Below are positions 35,460 to 43,985 of a stretch of DNA of 64,000 nt, one piece after another. The notes beneath the pieces were generated by a model that was not told the origin of the DNA, did not search any database, and worked only from the letters and a program-made list of their open reading frames with translations. The stretch lies in the NCBI GenBank assembly GCA_963794995.1, contig CAWCFV010000002.1, positions 1,798,001 to 1,862,000 on the forward strand. Reading direction: 5' to 3'. This DNA is from CAWCFV01 sp963794995 (GTDB lineage Bacteria > Actinomycetota > Actinomycetes > JACCUZ01). Made by a program: the position numbers and the translations under genes. Within the stretch, counting starts at the first letter, position 1, and each line of letters begins with the position of its first letter.

Positions 35460-36911
35460 GTGACCACCCTCAACACCGCGCGCGACGAGGTCGGGGAGCC
35501 GGACTGGCACGGCGAGCACAGCCTCGCCCCGGTGCCCGACGAGTTCCGCTCGTCGACCGCCTCCTACCAGTTCTGGATCTGGGCGGGAGCCAACATCGCC
35601 CCCATCAACTGGGTCCTCGGCGCCCTCGGCATCGTGCTGGGCCTGTCACTGGCCGACACCGTCACGGTGCTGGTCGTCGGCAACGTCATCGGCATGGCGG
35701 TCTTCGGCTTCTTCGTGCTCATGGGCCAGCGCACCGGCGTCAGCCAGATGGTGCTCAGCCGCAGCGCCTTCGGCCGGCGGGGGGCGTACCTGCCGACCGC
35801 CTTCCAGTTCGTGATCGCCACCGGCTGGTGCGCCATCAACACCTGGATCGTCCTGGACCTGGTGACCAGCCTGTTCGGCGAGATCGGCATCGACGGCGGC
35901 AACGGCCTCAAGATCGTCACGGTCCTGGTCATCATGGCGCTGCAGGTCCTCATCGCCGCCTACGGGTTCCGCGCCATCGCGTCCTTCGAGAAGTACACCG
36001 TGCCGGTCACCCTGGTCGTGCTGGCCGCCATGACCGTCGTGGCGTGGACCCAGGTCGACATCGACTGGGGCTACGCCGGCACCGGCCTCGAGGGGACCGC
36101 GCGGATCAGCGCGATGAGCACGATCATGACGGCCATCGGCATCGGCTGGGGCATCTCGTGGTTCGCCTACGCCTCGGACTACTCGCGCTTCGTGCCACGC
36201 CAGATGCCGGCCCGCAAGCTCTACGCGGCGAGCACCCTCGGCCAGTTCATCCCGGTGGTCTGGCTGGGAGTCCTCGGCGCCACCCTGGCCACCGTCAGCC
36301 AGGAGGTCGACCCCGGCCAGCTGATCGTCGACTCCTTCGGCGCGCTGGCGATCCCGGTGCTGCTGCTGGTCATCCACGGGCCGATCGCGACCAACATCCT
36401 CAACATCTACAGCGCCTCGGTGTGCGCGCAGACCCTGGACATCAAGGTCGACCGCAGGGTCGTGGCCTACGTCGTGGGCAGCCTGGCCACGGTCTTCACG
36501 GTGTGGCTGGTCTACCAGGACGACTTCGCCCTCGCGCTCGACGGCTGGCTGGCCAGCATGGTCACCTGGGTCGCCCCGTGGGGGGCGGTCATGCTGGTGC
36601 ACTTCTACTGGGTCAGCCGTCAGCGGGTCGACATCCCGGCGCTGTTCGACCCGCCCGGGTCGTCACGGCTCGAGGACTTCAAGTGGGACGCGATCATCGC
36701 GTTCGTGGTCGGCATCTTCGCCACCTGGTTCTTCGAGTTCGGCATCCCGACCGCGCTGCAGGGTCCGGGGGCGAAGGCGCTCGGCAACACCGACCTGTCC
36801 TGGCTGGCCGGCTCCCTGACGGCCGGCCTGATCTACGCGGCACTCGCGATGAAGCGGCGCACCAGCGCCGGCATCGGCGACGGCGCCGCCGGCACGGGCG
36901 CGCGCGTTTGA
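35460..36911 (+). CDS. codB: NCS1 cytosine/purine-type permease (CodB-like)
   Basis: 483 residues, GTG 35460 with AGGAGG upstream. About twelve hydrophobic helices. NCS1 features include the N-terminal WIWAGANIAPINW block, ASYQFW and the mid-protein SWFAYASDYSRFVPR. It should import a nucleobase by sodium or proton symport at the cytoplasmic membrane. Its stop overlaps the TTG of codA. First gene of a four-gene operon with codA, a PuuE-like deacetylase and a ureohydrolase. Confidence 0.9.
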   Translation: MTTLNTARDEVGEPDWHGEHSLAPVPDEFRSSTASYQFWIWAGANIAPINWVLGALGIVLGLSLADTVTVLVVGNVIGMAVFGFFVLMGQRTGVSQMVLSRSAFGRRGAYLPTAFQFVIATGWCAINTWIVLDLVTSLFGEIGIDGGNGLKIVTVLVIMALQVLIAAYGFRAIASFEKYTVPVTLVVLAAMTVVAWTQVDIDWGYAGTGLEGTARISAMSTIMTAIGIGWGISWFAYASDYSRFVPRQMPARKLYAASTLGQFIPVVWLGVLGATLATVSQEVDPGQLIVDSFGALAIPVLLLVIHGPIATNILNIYSASVCAQTLDIKVDRRVVAYVVGSLATVFTVWLVYQDDFALALDGWLASMVTWVAPWGAVMLVHFYWVSRQRVDIPALFDPPGSSRLEDFKWDAIIAFVVGIFATWFFEFGIPTALQGPGAKALGNTDLSWLAGSLTAGLIYAALAMKRRTSAGIGDGAAGTGARV

Positions 36912-38257
36912 CCCAGCTCCGCATCCGCCGGGCCCGTCTGCTCGACGACGGTGACCTCGTCGACGTCCACGTGGACGCCGGGCAGGTCACCGCCGTCGAG
37001 CGGCACACGACCGATGCGCCGGAGCGGCTCGGCGAGGTCGAGATCGACGCCGCCGGTGCGCTCGTGCGGCCACCGTTCGTCGAGCCGCACATCCACCTCG
37101 ACGCCACCCTGACCGCGGGCCAGCCCCGGTTCAACGCCTCCGGCACCCTGTGGGAGGGCATCGCGGTCTGGTCCGAGCGCAAGGCCACGGTGACCCGCGA
37201 GGACGTGATCGACCGCGCCGAGCAGGTCCTGCGCTGGCAGGCGGCACAGGGCGTGCTGGCCGTCCGGTCGCACTGCGACGTCACCGACCCCGACCTCACC
37301 GCGCTCGACGCCCTGCTCGAGCTGCGCGACCGGGTGCGCGACGTCATGACGCTCCAGGTGGTGGCCTTCCCGCAGGAGGGCATCGTGTCCTTCCCGCGCG
37401 GCGCCGAGCTGCTCGAGGAGGCCGTCCGCCGCGGCGCCGACGTCGTGGGCGCGATCCCGCACTTCGAGGACACCCGCGAGGACGGCGTCCGCTCACTGGA
37501 GATCGCGCTCGACATCGCGCAGCGGTACGACCGGCCGGTCGATGCCCACTGCGACGAGATCGACGACGAGCAGTCGCGTTTCGTCGAGGTGCTGGCCACC
37601 CTCGCGATGCGCACCGGGCTGCGCGACCGCGTCACCGCGAGCCACACCACGGCCATGGGCAGCTACACCGGCGCATACGCCTTCAAGCTGGAGCGGCTGC
37701 TGGGCCGGGCCGGCATCCACCTGGTGAGCAACCCGATGGTCAACCTCGCGCTGCAGGGCCGGTTCGACAGCTACCCGAAGCGGCGCGGGCTCACCCGCGT
37801 CAAGGAGATGCTCGCCGCGGGCGTCAACGTCGCCTTCGGCAGCGACGACGTCATGGACCCGTGGTTCCCGCTCGGCACCGGCAGCCCGATGCTGCTGGCC
37901 CACACCGGCGTGGTCGCAGCGCAGCTCACCGGCCAGGCCGAGATCGCCGAGACGTTCGAGATGGTCTCCGGCCGGGCGGCCCGGGTCCTGGGGCTCGGCG
38001 AGTCCTACGGCGTGCAGCCCGGCCGCCCGGCCGACCTCGTCGTGCTGCCCGCCTCGTCGCGGATGGACGCCGTCCGCCGCCAGGTCACCCCGCTCTGGGT
38101 CGTCGCCCGCGGTGCGGTGGTCGCCGAGCGAGCCCTGGCGCCGGTGTCGCTGCAGTGGCTCGGCCGGCCGCACGACGTCGACTTCGTCCGCGACGCCGAC
38201 GCCGCGGCAGCCACCTGGCGCGACGCGACGCTCACGCGTCACGAGGGCGGGGCATGA
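36908..38257 (+). CDS. codA: Cytosine deaminase, amidohydrolase fold (CodA)
   Basis: 449 residues, TTG 36908 overlapping the codB stop (TTGA). Motifs align with Escherichia coli CodA: metal ligands in PHIHLD, Gln of FPQEG, VDAHCDEIDDEQSR with the catalytic Glu, ASHTTAMGSY His, and the Asp pair in GSDDVMDPWFPLG. The specificity-related Asp pair and Trp are kept, favouring cytosine or a close analogue (5-methylcytosine, isoguanine or a creatinine-like ring are alternatives). It deaminates the base imported by codB to uracil or the corresponding oxo compound. Confidence 0.92.
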   Translation: MTQLRIRRARLLDDGDLVDVHVDAGQVTAVERHTTDAPERLGEVEIDAAGALVRPPFVEPHIHLDATLTAGQPRFNASGTLWEGIAVWSERKATVTREDVIDRAEQVLRWQAAQGVLAVRSHCDVTDPDLTALDALLELRDRVRDVMTLQVVAFPQEGIVSFPRGAELLEEAVRRGADVVGAIPHFEDTREDGVRSLEIALDIAQRYDRPVDAHCDEIDDEQSRFVEVLATLAMRTGLRDRVTASHTTAMGSYTGAYAFKLERLLGRAGIHLVSNPMVNLALQGRFDSYPKRRGLTRVKEMLAAGVNVAFGSDDVMDPWFPLGTGSPMLLAHTGVVAAQLTGQAEIAETFEMVSGRAARVLGLGESYGVQPGRPADLVVLPASSRMDAVRRQVTPLWVVARGAVVAERALAPVSLQWLGRPHDVDFVRDADAAAATWRDATLTRHEGGA

Positions 38258-39159
38258 CGACCGGGGCCGCCGGCCACGACGCGACCCTGCCTGCCGAGCC
38301 GGTCCGGTGGCCCCGGGGAAAGCAGGCCGCGGCCACCCTCGGGTTCGACCTGGACGCCGAAGCGGTCGTCCTCACCATCGACCCCTCGGCGGCGGGCCGG
38401 CTCTCGGTGATGTCGCACCAGGCGTACGGCCCGCTCACCGGCATGCCGCGGCTGCTCGCCCTGCTGGCCCGCCATGACGTGCGGGCCACCTTCTTCTGCC
38501 CCGGCTTCACCGCCGAGCGGTACCCGGACCTGCTGCGCCGGGTGCGCGACGCCGGCCACGAGATCGCCCACCACGGCTACCTGCACGAGGCCGTCACCGG
38601 AATGACCCCGGCCGAGGAGGCGGCGATGCTCGACCGCGGCCTCGACGCGCTGGAGAAGGTCACCGGGACGCGGCCGACCGGCTACCGGGCACCCATGTGG
38701 GAGACGACGTACGCCACACCGGGACTGCTGCTGGACAGAGGCTTCCTCTACGACTCCAGCCTGATGGACGGCGAGCTGCCGTACGAGCTGGCCGAGGGCC
38801 CGCAGCCGGGCGCCCGCTCGATCGTCGAGATCCCGGTGCACTGGGCGCTCGACGACTGGGAGCAGTACGCCTTCCTGCCCGACCTGTTCGGGTCCGGCCT
38901 GATCGAGGACCCCGAGAAGGCGCTGTCGATGTGGCGCGCCGACCTCGACGCGATGTACGACGAGGGCTGCTGCTTCACCCTGACCAACCACCCGTTCCTG
39001 TCCGGCCGGCCGGCCCGCGCCCGGGCGCTCGAGCGGCTGGTCGAGGACATGACCTCGTTGCCCGGCCTGTGGCTGGCCACCGCGGGTGACATCGCCGACC
39101 ACGTCCGGGCCCTCGGCCTGACCCCGCGGGTGTTCCCGCAGCCCGTCGTCAGCGACTGA
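38254..39159 (+). CDS. Polysaccharide-deacetylase-fold amidohydrolase (PuuE/allantoinase-like)
   Basis: 301 residues, ATG 38254 overlapping the codA stop (ATGA). The NodB-type fold shows GFDLDAEA (Asp), HEIAHHGYLHE (His-x3-His metal pair) and RAPMWE; ITLTNHPFLSGRP-like TLTNHPFLSG lies near the end. In operons with nucleobase enzymes such proteins are often PuuE-like ring-opening amidases rather than sugar deacetylases. Hydrolysis of a cyclic amide or acylated N-compound produced by codA is inferred, not shown. Confidence 0.83.
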   Translation: MTTGAAGHDATLPAEPVRWPRGKQAAATLGFDLDAEAVVLTIDPSAAGRLSVMSHQAYGPLTGMPRLLALLARHDVRATFFCPGFTAERYPDLLRRVRDAGHEIAHHGYLHEAVTGMTPAEEAAMLDRGLDALEKVTGTRPTGYRAPMWETTYATPGLLLDRGFLYDSSLMDGELPYELAEGPQPGARSIVEIPVHWALDDWEQYAFLPDLFGSGLIEDPEKALSMWRADLDAMYDEGCCFTLTNHPFLSGRPARARALERLVEDMTSLPGLWLATAGDIADHVRALGLTPRVFPQPVVSD

Positions 39160-39169
39160 GGGAGACACC

Positions 39170-40156
39170 ATGGACCACGCCGACATCGTCGGTCCCGTCG
39201 ACGGCACCCGGGTGCCGCGGTTCGCCGGTGCCTCGACGTTCGCCCGGCTGCCGCGCGTCGACGAGGTCGGGGACTTCGACGTCGCGATCCTCGGCGCACC
39301 GTTCGACGGCGGCGTCTCCTTCCGGCCGGGCGCGCGGTTCGGCCCGGCGGCGGTGCGGCAGGCGTCCCGCCACCTGCGACCCGCGTACCACCCGGACGTC
39401 GACGTCGCGCCGTTCCGGGTGCTGCAGGCGGTCGATGCCGGGGACGTGCCGTGCAACCCGTTCGACATCGACGAGGCGCTCGGGCAGATCGCCGACCAGG
39501 CCGGCGAGCTGGTCAGCGACCGGCGACGGCTGCTCACCATCGGCGGTGACCACACGGTCGCACTCGGCGCGCTCCGGGCGGTCGTCGCGGCACACGGACC
39601 CGTGGCGGTCGTGCACCTGGACGCCCACCTGGACACGTGGGACACCTACTTCGGCGCCGAGCGCACCCATGGCACCGTGTTCCGTCGCGCGTCGGAGGAG
39701 GGCCTGCTGCTGCCCGACGCGTCGACGCACGTCGGCATCCGCGGCCCGCTCTACGACGCTGCCGACCTCGTCGACGACGCGCGGTTCGGGTTCTCCACAG
39801 TGCGGACGGTGGACTTCGCCCGGCTGGGCGTCGAGGAGGTCGTCGGCCGCATCCGCGAGCGCGCCGGTGACGCCCCGGTCTACCTCTCGGTCGACATCGA
39901 CGTCCTCGACCCGGCGTTCGCCCCCGGCACCGGCACCCCCGAGGTCGGCGGGCTCACGTCGCGCGAGCTGCTCGCGCTGCTGCGGGCACTGCCCGGCGAG
40001 CAGCTGGTCGCCGGCGACGTGGTCGAGGTGAGCCCGCCGTACGACCACGCCGAGGTCACCTCGCTCGCCGCTGCCACGGTGCTCTACGACGTGATCGCCG
40101 TGATGGCCAGCAGCCGGTCGCGACAGACGGGACGGCAGGGACGACCCACCGGCTGA
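39170..40156 (+). CDS. Arginase/agmatinase-family ureohydrolase
   Basis: 328 residues, ATG 39170 with GGGAGACACC upstream, 10 bases after the deacetylase. All manganese motifs are present: IGGDHTVALG, VVHLDAHLDTW, SVDIDVLDPAFAPGTGTPE; the N-terminal GAPFDGGVSFRPGARFGPAAVR is also typical. Products should be urea plus an amine or acid from a guanidino or ureido compound; agmatine, guanidinobutyrate or guanidinopropionate are candidates. As last gene of the codBA operon it may instead act on a product of nucleobase breakdown. Confidence 0.88.
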   Translation: MDHADIVGPVDGTRVPRFAGASTFARLPRVDEVGDFDVAILGAPFDGGVSFRPGARFGPAAVRQASRHLRPAYHPDVDVAPFRVLQAVDAGDVPCNPFDIDEALGQIADQAGELVSDRRRLLTIGGDHTVALGALRAVVAAHGPVAVVHLDAHLDTWDTYFGAERTHGTVFRRASEEGLLLPDASTHVGIRGPLYDAADLVDDARFGFSTVRTVDFARLGVEEVVGRIRERAGDAPVYLSVDIDVLDPAFAPGTGTPEVGGLTSRELLALLRALPGEQLVAGDVVEVSPPYDHAEVTSLAAATVLYDVIAVMASSRSRQTGRQGRPTG

Positions 40157-40174
40157 CCGCGGGAGAGCGGCCGC

Positions 40175-40669
40175 TCAGGCCGGCGTCCCCTCGAGGAACT
40201 CACGCAGCACCGCGACCACGAGGCGGTGGTCCTGCACCTGCGGGAGCCCGGAGACGGTGACGACGCCCACCAGGCCGACACTGCGCACGACCAGCGGGAA
40301 GGCGCCGCCGTGCGCGGCGTACTCCTCGAACGGCAGGCCGAACTTCTCGGCCAGCGTCGAGCCGGCGTCGCGGCAGAGCTGACCCATGTACAGCGAGCTG
40401 TGCCCGAAGCGCATGACGACCCGGGACTTGCGCACGACCCATGCGTCGTTGTCGGCGGAGGTGCCGGGCAGCGCCGCGTGGAAGAGCTGCTGAGCCCCTC
40501 GACGGATGTCCACGACCACGGCGAGGCCGCGTCGGCGCGCCTCGTCGACCAGGGCGACGCCCAGCCGCCACGCGTCGTCGTCGTCGAACCGGTCGAGCTG
40601 GAGCTCGGCCTCGTGACCGGCCAGCTCCTCGACCGTCAGCGGCTGGTCGCTGAGCCCCTCGTTCGTCAT
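40175..40669 (-). CDS. Heme-degrading-domain/UPF0303 (HbpS/GlcG-like) protein
   Basis: 164 residues from ATG 40667-40669. The compact alpha/beta fold with an N-terminal helix and the block AEKFGLPFEEYAAHGGAFPLVVR is characteristic of UPF0303/HbpS-GlcG proteins. These are cytosolic; some bind heme, corrinoids or act as accessory subunits. No signal peptide is present. Convergent with the ureohydrolase gene (18 bases between stops), so it is not in that operon. Function not assigned. Confidence 0.82.
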   Translation of the reverse strand: MTNEGLSDQPLTVEELAGHEAELQLDRFDDDDAWRLGVALVDEARRRGLAVVVDIRRGAQQLFHAALPGTSADNDAWVVRKSRVVMRFGHSSLYMGQLCRDAGSTLAEKFGLPFEEYAAHGGAFPLVVRSVGLVGVVTVSGLPQVQDHRLVVAVLREFLEGTPA

Positions 40670-40806
40670 GCCCGCAGCGTGCCACGACCCGACCCGAAGG
40701 ACGTAGAACGTGCGACGGCCCGGGCCCCGTACGACTTCCCGGGGCCCGGGCCGGTCTCACGGTCCGCCGGTCCGCGCTGGGCGACCGGCCGGACCGTGCG
40801 GAGTGG

Positions 40807-41037
40807 TCAGCCGTGGTAGGCGAGACCACCCGGACGCGACTGGCGGGCGAGGATCCGCTCGATCGGTGCGATCTCCTCGGCGGAGTGGCGGGAGAGGATC
40901 GCGTAGAGGTCCTGGCGCTCGGTGCTGCTGCGGTAGCTCGCGAGCTCGCGCTCGAGGCGGCGCTGCTCGCTGCGGGCGGCCCGCTGGCGGGCCGTGGTGG
41001 ATCGCAGGGTGGTGACGGTGGATCGGATGACGCTCAT
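40807..41037 (-). CDS. Small basic helical protein of unknown function
   Basis: 76 residues from ATG 41035-41037 with GGGA upstream. It is rich in Arg and in Ser/Thr at the N-terminus (RSTVTTLRSTTARQRAA) and then predicted strongly helical (QRRLERELASYRSS) with a short acidic segment (HSAEEIAPIERIL). No motif known to me. Its 5' region contains a perfect hairpin at 41064-41081. The frame is open further upstream but without support. Confidence 0.6.
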   Translation of the reverse strand: MSVIRSTVTTLRSTTARQRAARSEQRRLERELASYRSSTERQDLYAILSRHSAEEIAPIERILARQSRPGGLAYHG

Positions 41038-41063
41038 GGCATCCCTGTTCGGTACGAGGTGGC

Positions 41064-41081
41064 CTGCCGAGGCTTCGGCAG
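41064..41081. other. Perfect hairpin upstream of the small basic protein
   Basis: CTGCCGA-ggct-TCGGCAG forms a 7-base perfect stem with a 4-base loop, 27 bases before the start codon of the 76-residue gene. It could be a leader hairpin or an operator; there is no independent evidence for either. The rest of the gap 41038-41257 holds nothing recognisable. Confidence 0.45.
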
Positions 41082-41257
41082 ACCCCTCAAGTGTCGGCAC
41101 GCCGGCCCCCTCGATGCACGCCGACGCGGTGTCGATCAGGTCACACGATCCGTGCCCAGCGTGCGACGTGACCGAGGTCACCGGGTAGGTGAACGGCCGG
41201 TGTCGCAGACGATTCCCTGTGATGTCGCGGACGGCACGGTGCTGTGTCGCGGCAGCC

Positions 41258-42028
41258 TCAGCGGGCCGTCCAGCCGCCGTCGACGAGCAGGGTGTGCCCC
41301 GTGACCATCGCCGCGGCCGGCGAGCACAGGTAGAGCACCGCGCCCGCGACGTCCATCGGCTCACCGATCCTGTGCAGCGCGGCGATCCGTTCGACCACAT
41401 CGGCCTCGAACGCCGGGTCGCTCAGCGCCTCCGCCGTGCCGTCGGTGCGGATGAAGGTCGGCGCGACGCAGTTGACGGTGACGCCGTGCTCGCCCCACTC
41501 CACGGCGAGGCACTTCGTGAGGTGCGCGAGAGCGGCCTTGGTCATGCAGTAGACGGACTCGCCCGGCAGTGCCACGGACCCGGCCTGCGACCCCATGACG
41601 ACGATGCGCCCACCGCCCTGCCGGACCATGACCCGGCCGGCGGCCTGGCTCGCGAAGAAGGTGCCCTTGAGGTTGACCGCGAGGGTGCGGTCGAAGTCGT
41701 CCTCGACGACGTCGAGTGCCGGGTTGCCGGGCGCGATGCCGGCGTTGTTGACCAGGATGTCCAGCCGACCGAGCCGTTCGACGGTGGCGTCGACCGCGGC
41801 TGTCACCTGGCCGAGGTCGCTCACGTCACACGGCAACGGCAGCGCACGGCGACCCAGCGCCTCGATCTCGGCGACCAGCCCCGCGTCGGCGTCGACGTCA
41901 CGCAGCCCCAGGGCGACGTCGGCGCCCGCTTCGGCCAGCGCCAGGGCCACCGCGCGACCGAGGCCCCGTGCGGCGCCGGTCACCAGCGCCACCTGACCCT
42001 GGACGTCGAACCTCGGGTACTCGGTCAT
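41258..42028 (-). CDS. Short-chain dehydrogenase/reductase
   Basis: 256 residues from ATG 42026-42028. Classical SDR: TGAARGLGRAVALALAEAGADVAL for the nucleotide (TGxxxGxG), NNAGIA, catalytic Ser in GSQAG, and YCMTK as the catalytic Tyr-x3-Lys. LLVDGGWT ends the protein. NAD(P)-dependent oxidation of a sugar or cyclitol alcohol is likely, given the inositol-type genes next door. It follows the GntR gene by 48 bases on the same strand, suggesting one transcript. Confidence 0.88.
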   Translation of the reverse strand: MTEYPRFDVQGQVALVTGAARGLGRAVALALAEAGADVALGLRDVDADAGLVAEIEALGRRALPLPCDVSDLGQVTAAVDATVERLGRLDILVNNAGIAPGNPALDVVEDDFDRTLAVNLKGTFFASQAAGRVMVRQGGGRIVVMGSQAGSVALPGESVYCMTKAALAHLTKCLAVEWGEHGVTVNCVAPTFIRTDGTAEALSDPAFEADVVERIAALHRIGEPMDVAGAVLYLCSPAAAMVTGHTLLVDGGWTAR

Positions 42029-42076
42029 GCCACCTCCGTCGTCGAGCCCCGGCCGGGCCCCGGGTACGTCACCCCG

Positions 42077-42850
42077 TCAGCGTTCCACGAGGGTGGTCGA
42101 GAACCGGTAGGCCGAGCCGCGGTAGAGGTGGCGGCCGTGCTCGACCGGCCGGCCCTCGTCGTCGTACGCCGTGCGGGTCATCGTGAGAAGTGCCGCGCCC
42201 CGTCTCTCACCGAGCTGCCGGGCCTGCGCGGCGGTGGCCGACGCGGCGCCCACGGACTGGTCGGCGATCCGGATCCGCACACCGGCCGCGCGGAGCAGGG
42301 CGTAGAGCCCGTGCGACGCCAGCGCGTCGGCGTCGAGGGCGACCGGCCCGGCGGGCAGGTGATTGGTCATCAGCGCGATCGGCTCACCATCGGCGCTGCG
42401 CAGGCGACGCAGCACCGTGACCTCCGCCCCGACGGGCACCCGCAGCGCGTCGGCGACCTCGGCGTCGGCCGGCGTCACGCCGAGGGACAGGACCGTCGTG
42501 CCCGGTCGCCGGCCGGCGCGGAGCAGGTCGTCGTGCAGGCTGGTGAGGTCCAGTGCCCGGTCCAGCCGGGCGCGGACCACCTGGGTGCCGACGCCCCGCT
42601 TGCGCACCAGCAGCCCGCGGTCGACCAGCGCGGCGATCGCCGTGCGCACCGTCGGGCGGGAGATGCCCAGCCGGTCGGCGAGCTCGACCTCGGTGGTGAG
42701 CCTGGCGCCGGCCGGCAGCCGGCCCGTGACGACCAGGGCCTCGAGCTGCTCCGCCACCTGCTGGTGCAGCGGCGTCGCGCTGGCCCGGTCGACCGACAGG
42801 TGGGCCGCCAGGTCGGCCGCCACCGAGCCTCGGGCGACGGTGGCGGCCAT
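42077..42850 (-). CDS. GntR/HutC-family regulator (UTRA domain)
   Basis: 257 residues from ATG 42848-42850. An N-terminal winged helix (TPLHQQVAEQLEALVVTGRLPAGARLTTEVELADRLGISRPTVRTAIAALVDRG) is followed by a UTRA ligand domain (about 100-255) ending YRGSAYRFSTTLV. HutC-type UTRA domains bind sugar phosphates, amino sugars or similar. Divergent from iolG; probably controls both it and the downstream SDR gene. Confidence 0.9.
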   Translation of the reverse strand: MAATVARGSVAADLAAHLSVDRASATPLHQQVAEQLEALVVTGRLPAGARLTTEVELADRLGISRPTVRTAIAALVDRGLLVRKRGVGTQVVRARLDRALDLTSLHDDLLRAGRRPGTTVLSLGVTPADAEVADALRVPVGAEVTVLRRLRSADGEPIALMTNHLPAGPVALDADALASHGLYALLRAAGVRIRIADQSVGAASATAAQARQLGERRGAALLTMTRTAYDDEGRPVEHGRHLYRGSAYRFSTTLVER

Positions 42851-42986
42851 CCGCCGATGGTGCCACACCGTCCCCGCGAATGTCAGGACAAAGGTTGACC
42901 GTCGCGCGACCACCGGCCAGACTGCGGGACGGCACGCCGGGACCCGAGGGGTCCGCAGGCAGGGCGGACCGGGGAGAGGTGCGGAC
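42851..42986 (+). promoter_or_regulatory. Divergent promoter region GntR/iolG
   Basis: 136 bases between divergent starts. The less GC-rich part contains TGTC-ag-GACA (an inverted repeat) near 42890, followed by AAAGGTTGACC, whose TTGACC could be a -35 box toward iolG. Binding by the adjacent GntR regulator is plausible. Confidence 0.45.
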
Positions 42987-43985
42987 ATGCGGATTGCCCT
43001 GGTCGGGACCGGGCGCATCGGGACGGCGCACGCCGAGGTGGTCCTGGCCCACCCGGAGGTCGAGCACCTGGTGGTGGCCGATGCCGACGCGGGCCGGGCT
43101 GCCGCGCTGGCCGACAAGCTGGGGGTCGGGCACGCGCCGGTCGAGGCCGCGCTGGACGCCGCCGACGCGGTCGTGATCGCGGCGGCCACGACGGCCCACC
43201 CGGAGCTCATCCTCGCCGCGAGCCGGCGGGGGCTGCCGGTGTTCTGCGAGAAGCCGGTCGCCGCCGACGTCACCACCAGCGTCCGGGTCGCCGAGGAGGT
43301 CCGCGCCTCCGGCGTGCCCACCCACATCGGGTTCCAGCGACGCTTCGACGCGGGGTACACCGCCGCGCGCGACGCCCTGGCGCGTGGCGACCTCGGCGAG
43401 CTGCGCCGGGTGCATGCCCTGACCGCAGACCGGGTGCCGCCGCCCGCCGAGTACGTCCCGACCTCCGGCGGCATCTACCGCGACTGCCACGTCCACGACT
43501 TCGACATCCTGCGCTGGGTCACCGGACGCGAGGTCGTCGAGGTCTACGCCGTGGGCGCCAACCGCGGCGCCGCCTTCTTCGGCGCCGCCGGCGACGTCGA
43601 CGAGTCCGCGGCGGTCCTCACCCTCGACGACGGCACGATCGCCACCCTGCAGGGCTCCCGCTACAACGGCGGCGGGCACGACGTACGGATGGAGCTGGCC
43701 GGCACCGACGCGACCTGGGTGGTCGGCCTCGACGAGCGGGCCGCCCTCGTCTCGGCCGAGGCCGGGGTCGGCTTCCCCGGAGGCACCCCGTGGGACAGCT
43801 TCTGGGGCCGGTGGACCCCGGCATACGTCGCCGAGATGAACGCCTTCGTCGACCTCGCCCTCGGCCGCCGCGAGAGCCCGTGCACCGTCGCCGACGCCCT
43901 CGAGGCGCTGTTCGTCGCCGAGGCCGCGACCCTCTCGCGCCACGAGCACCGGCCGGTGACGGTCGCCGAGGTCCGGGTCACATGA
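42987..43985 (+). CDS. iolG: Gfo/Idh/MocA-family dehydrogenase, inositol 2-dehydrogenase-like (IolG)
   Basis: 332 residues, ATG 42987 after GGGGAGAGG. N-terminal Rossmann fold VGTGRIGTAHAEVVL, the conserved EKPVA, a substrate-domain region DCHVHDFDIL (catalytic His/Asp) and ESAAVLTLDDG. It probably oxidises myo-inositol or a related cyclitol/sugar at a ring carbon using NAD. First gene of a tight operon with iolC and a Cgl0158-type aldolase, and divergent from GntR. Confidence 0.85.
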   Translation: MRIALVGTGRIGTAHAEVVLAHPEVEHLVVADADAGRAAALADKLGVGHAPVEAALDAADAVVIAAATTAHPELILAASRRGLPVFCEKPVAADVTTSVRVAEEVRASGVPTHIGFQRRFDAGYTAARDALARGDLGELRRVHALTADRVPPPAEYVPTSGGIYRDCHVHDFDILRWVTGREVVEVYAVGANRGAAFFGAAGDVDESAAVLTLDDGTIATLQGSRYNGGGHDVRMELAGTDATWVVGLDERAALVSAEAGVGFPGGTPWDSFWGRWTPAYVAEMNAFVDLALGRRESPCTVADALEALFVAEAATLSRHEHRPVTVAEVRVT

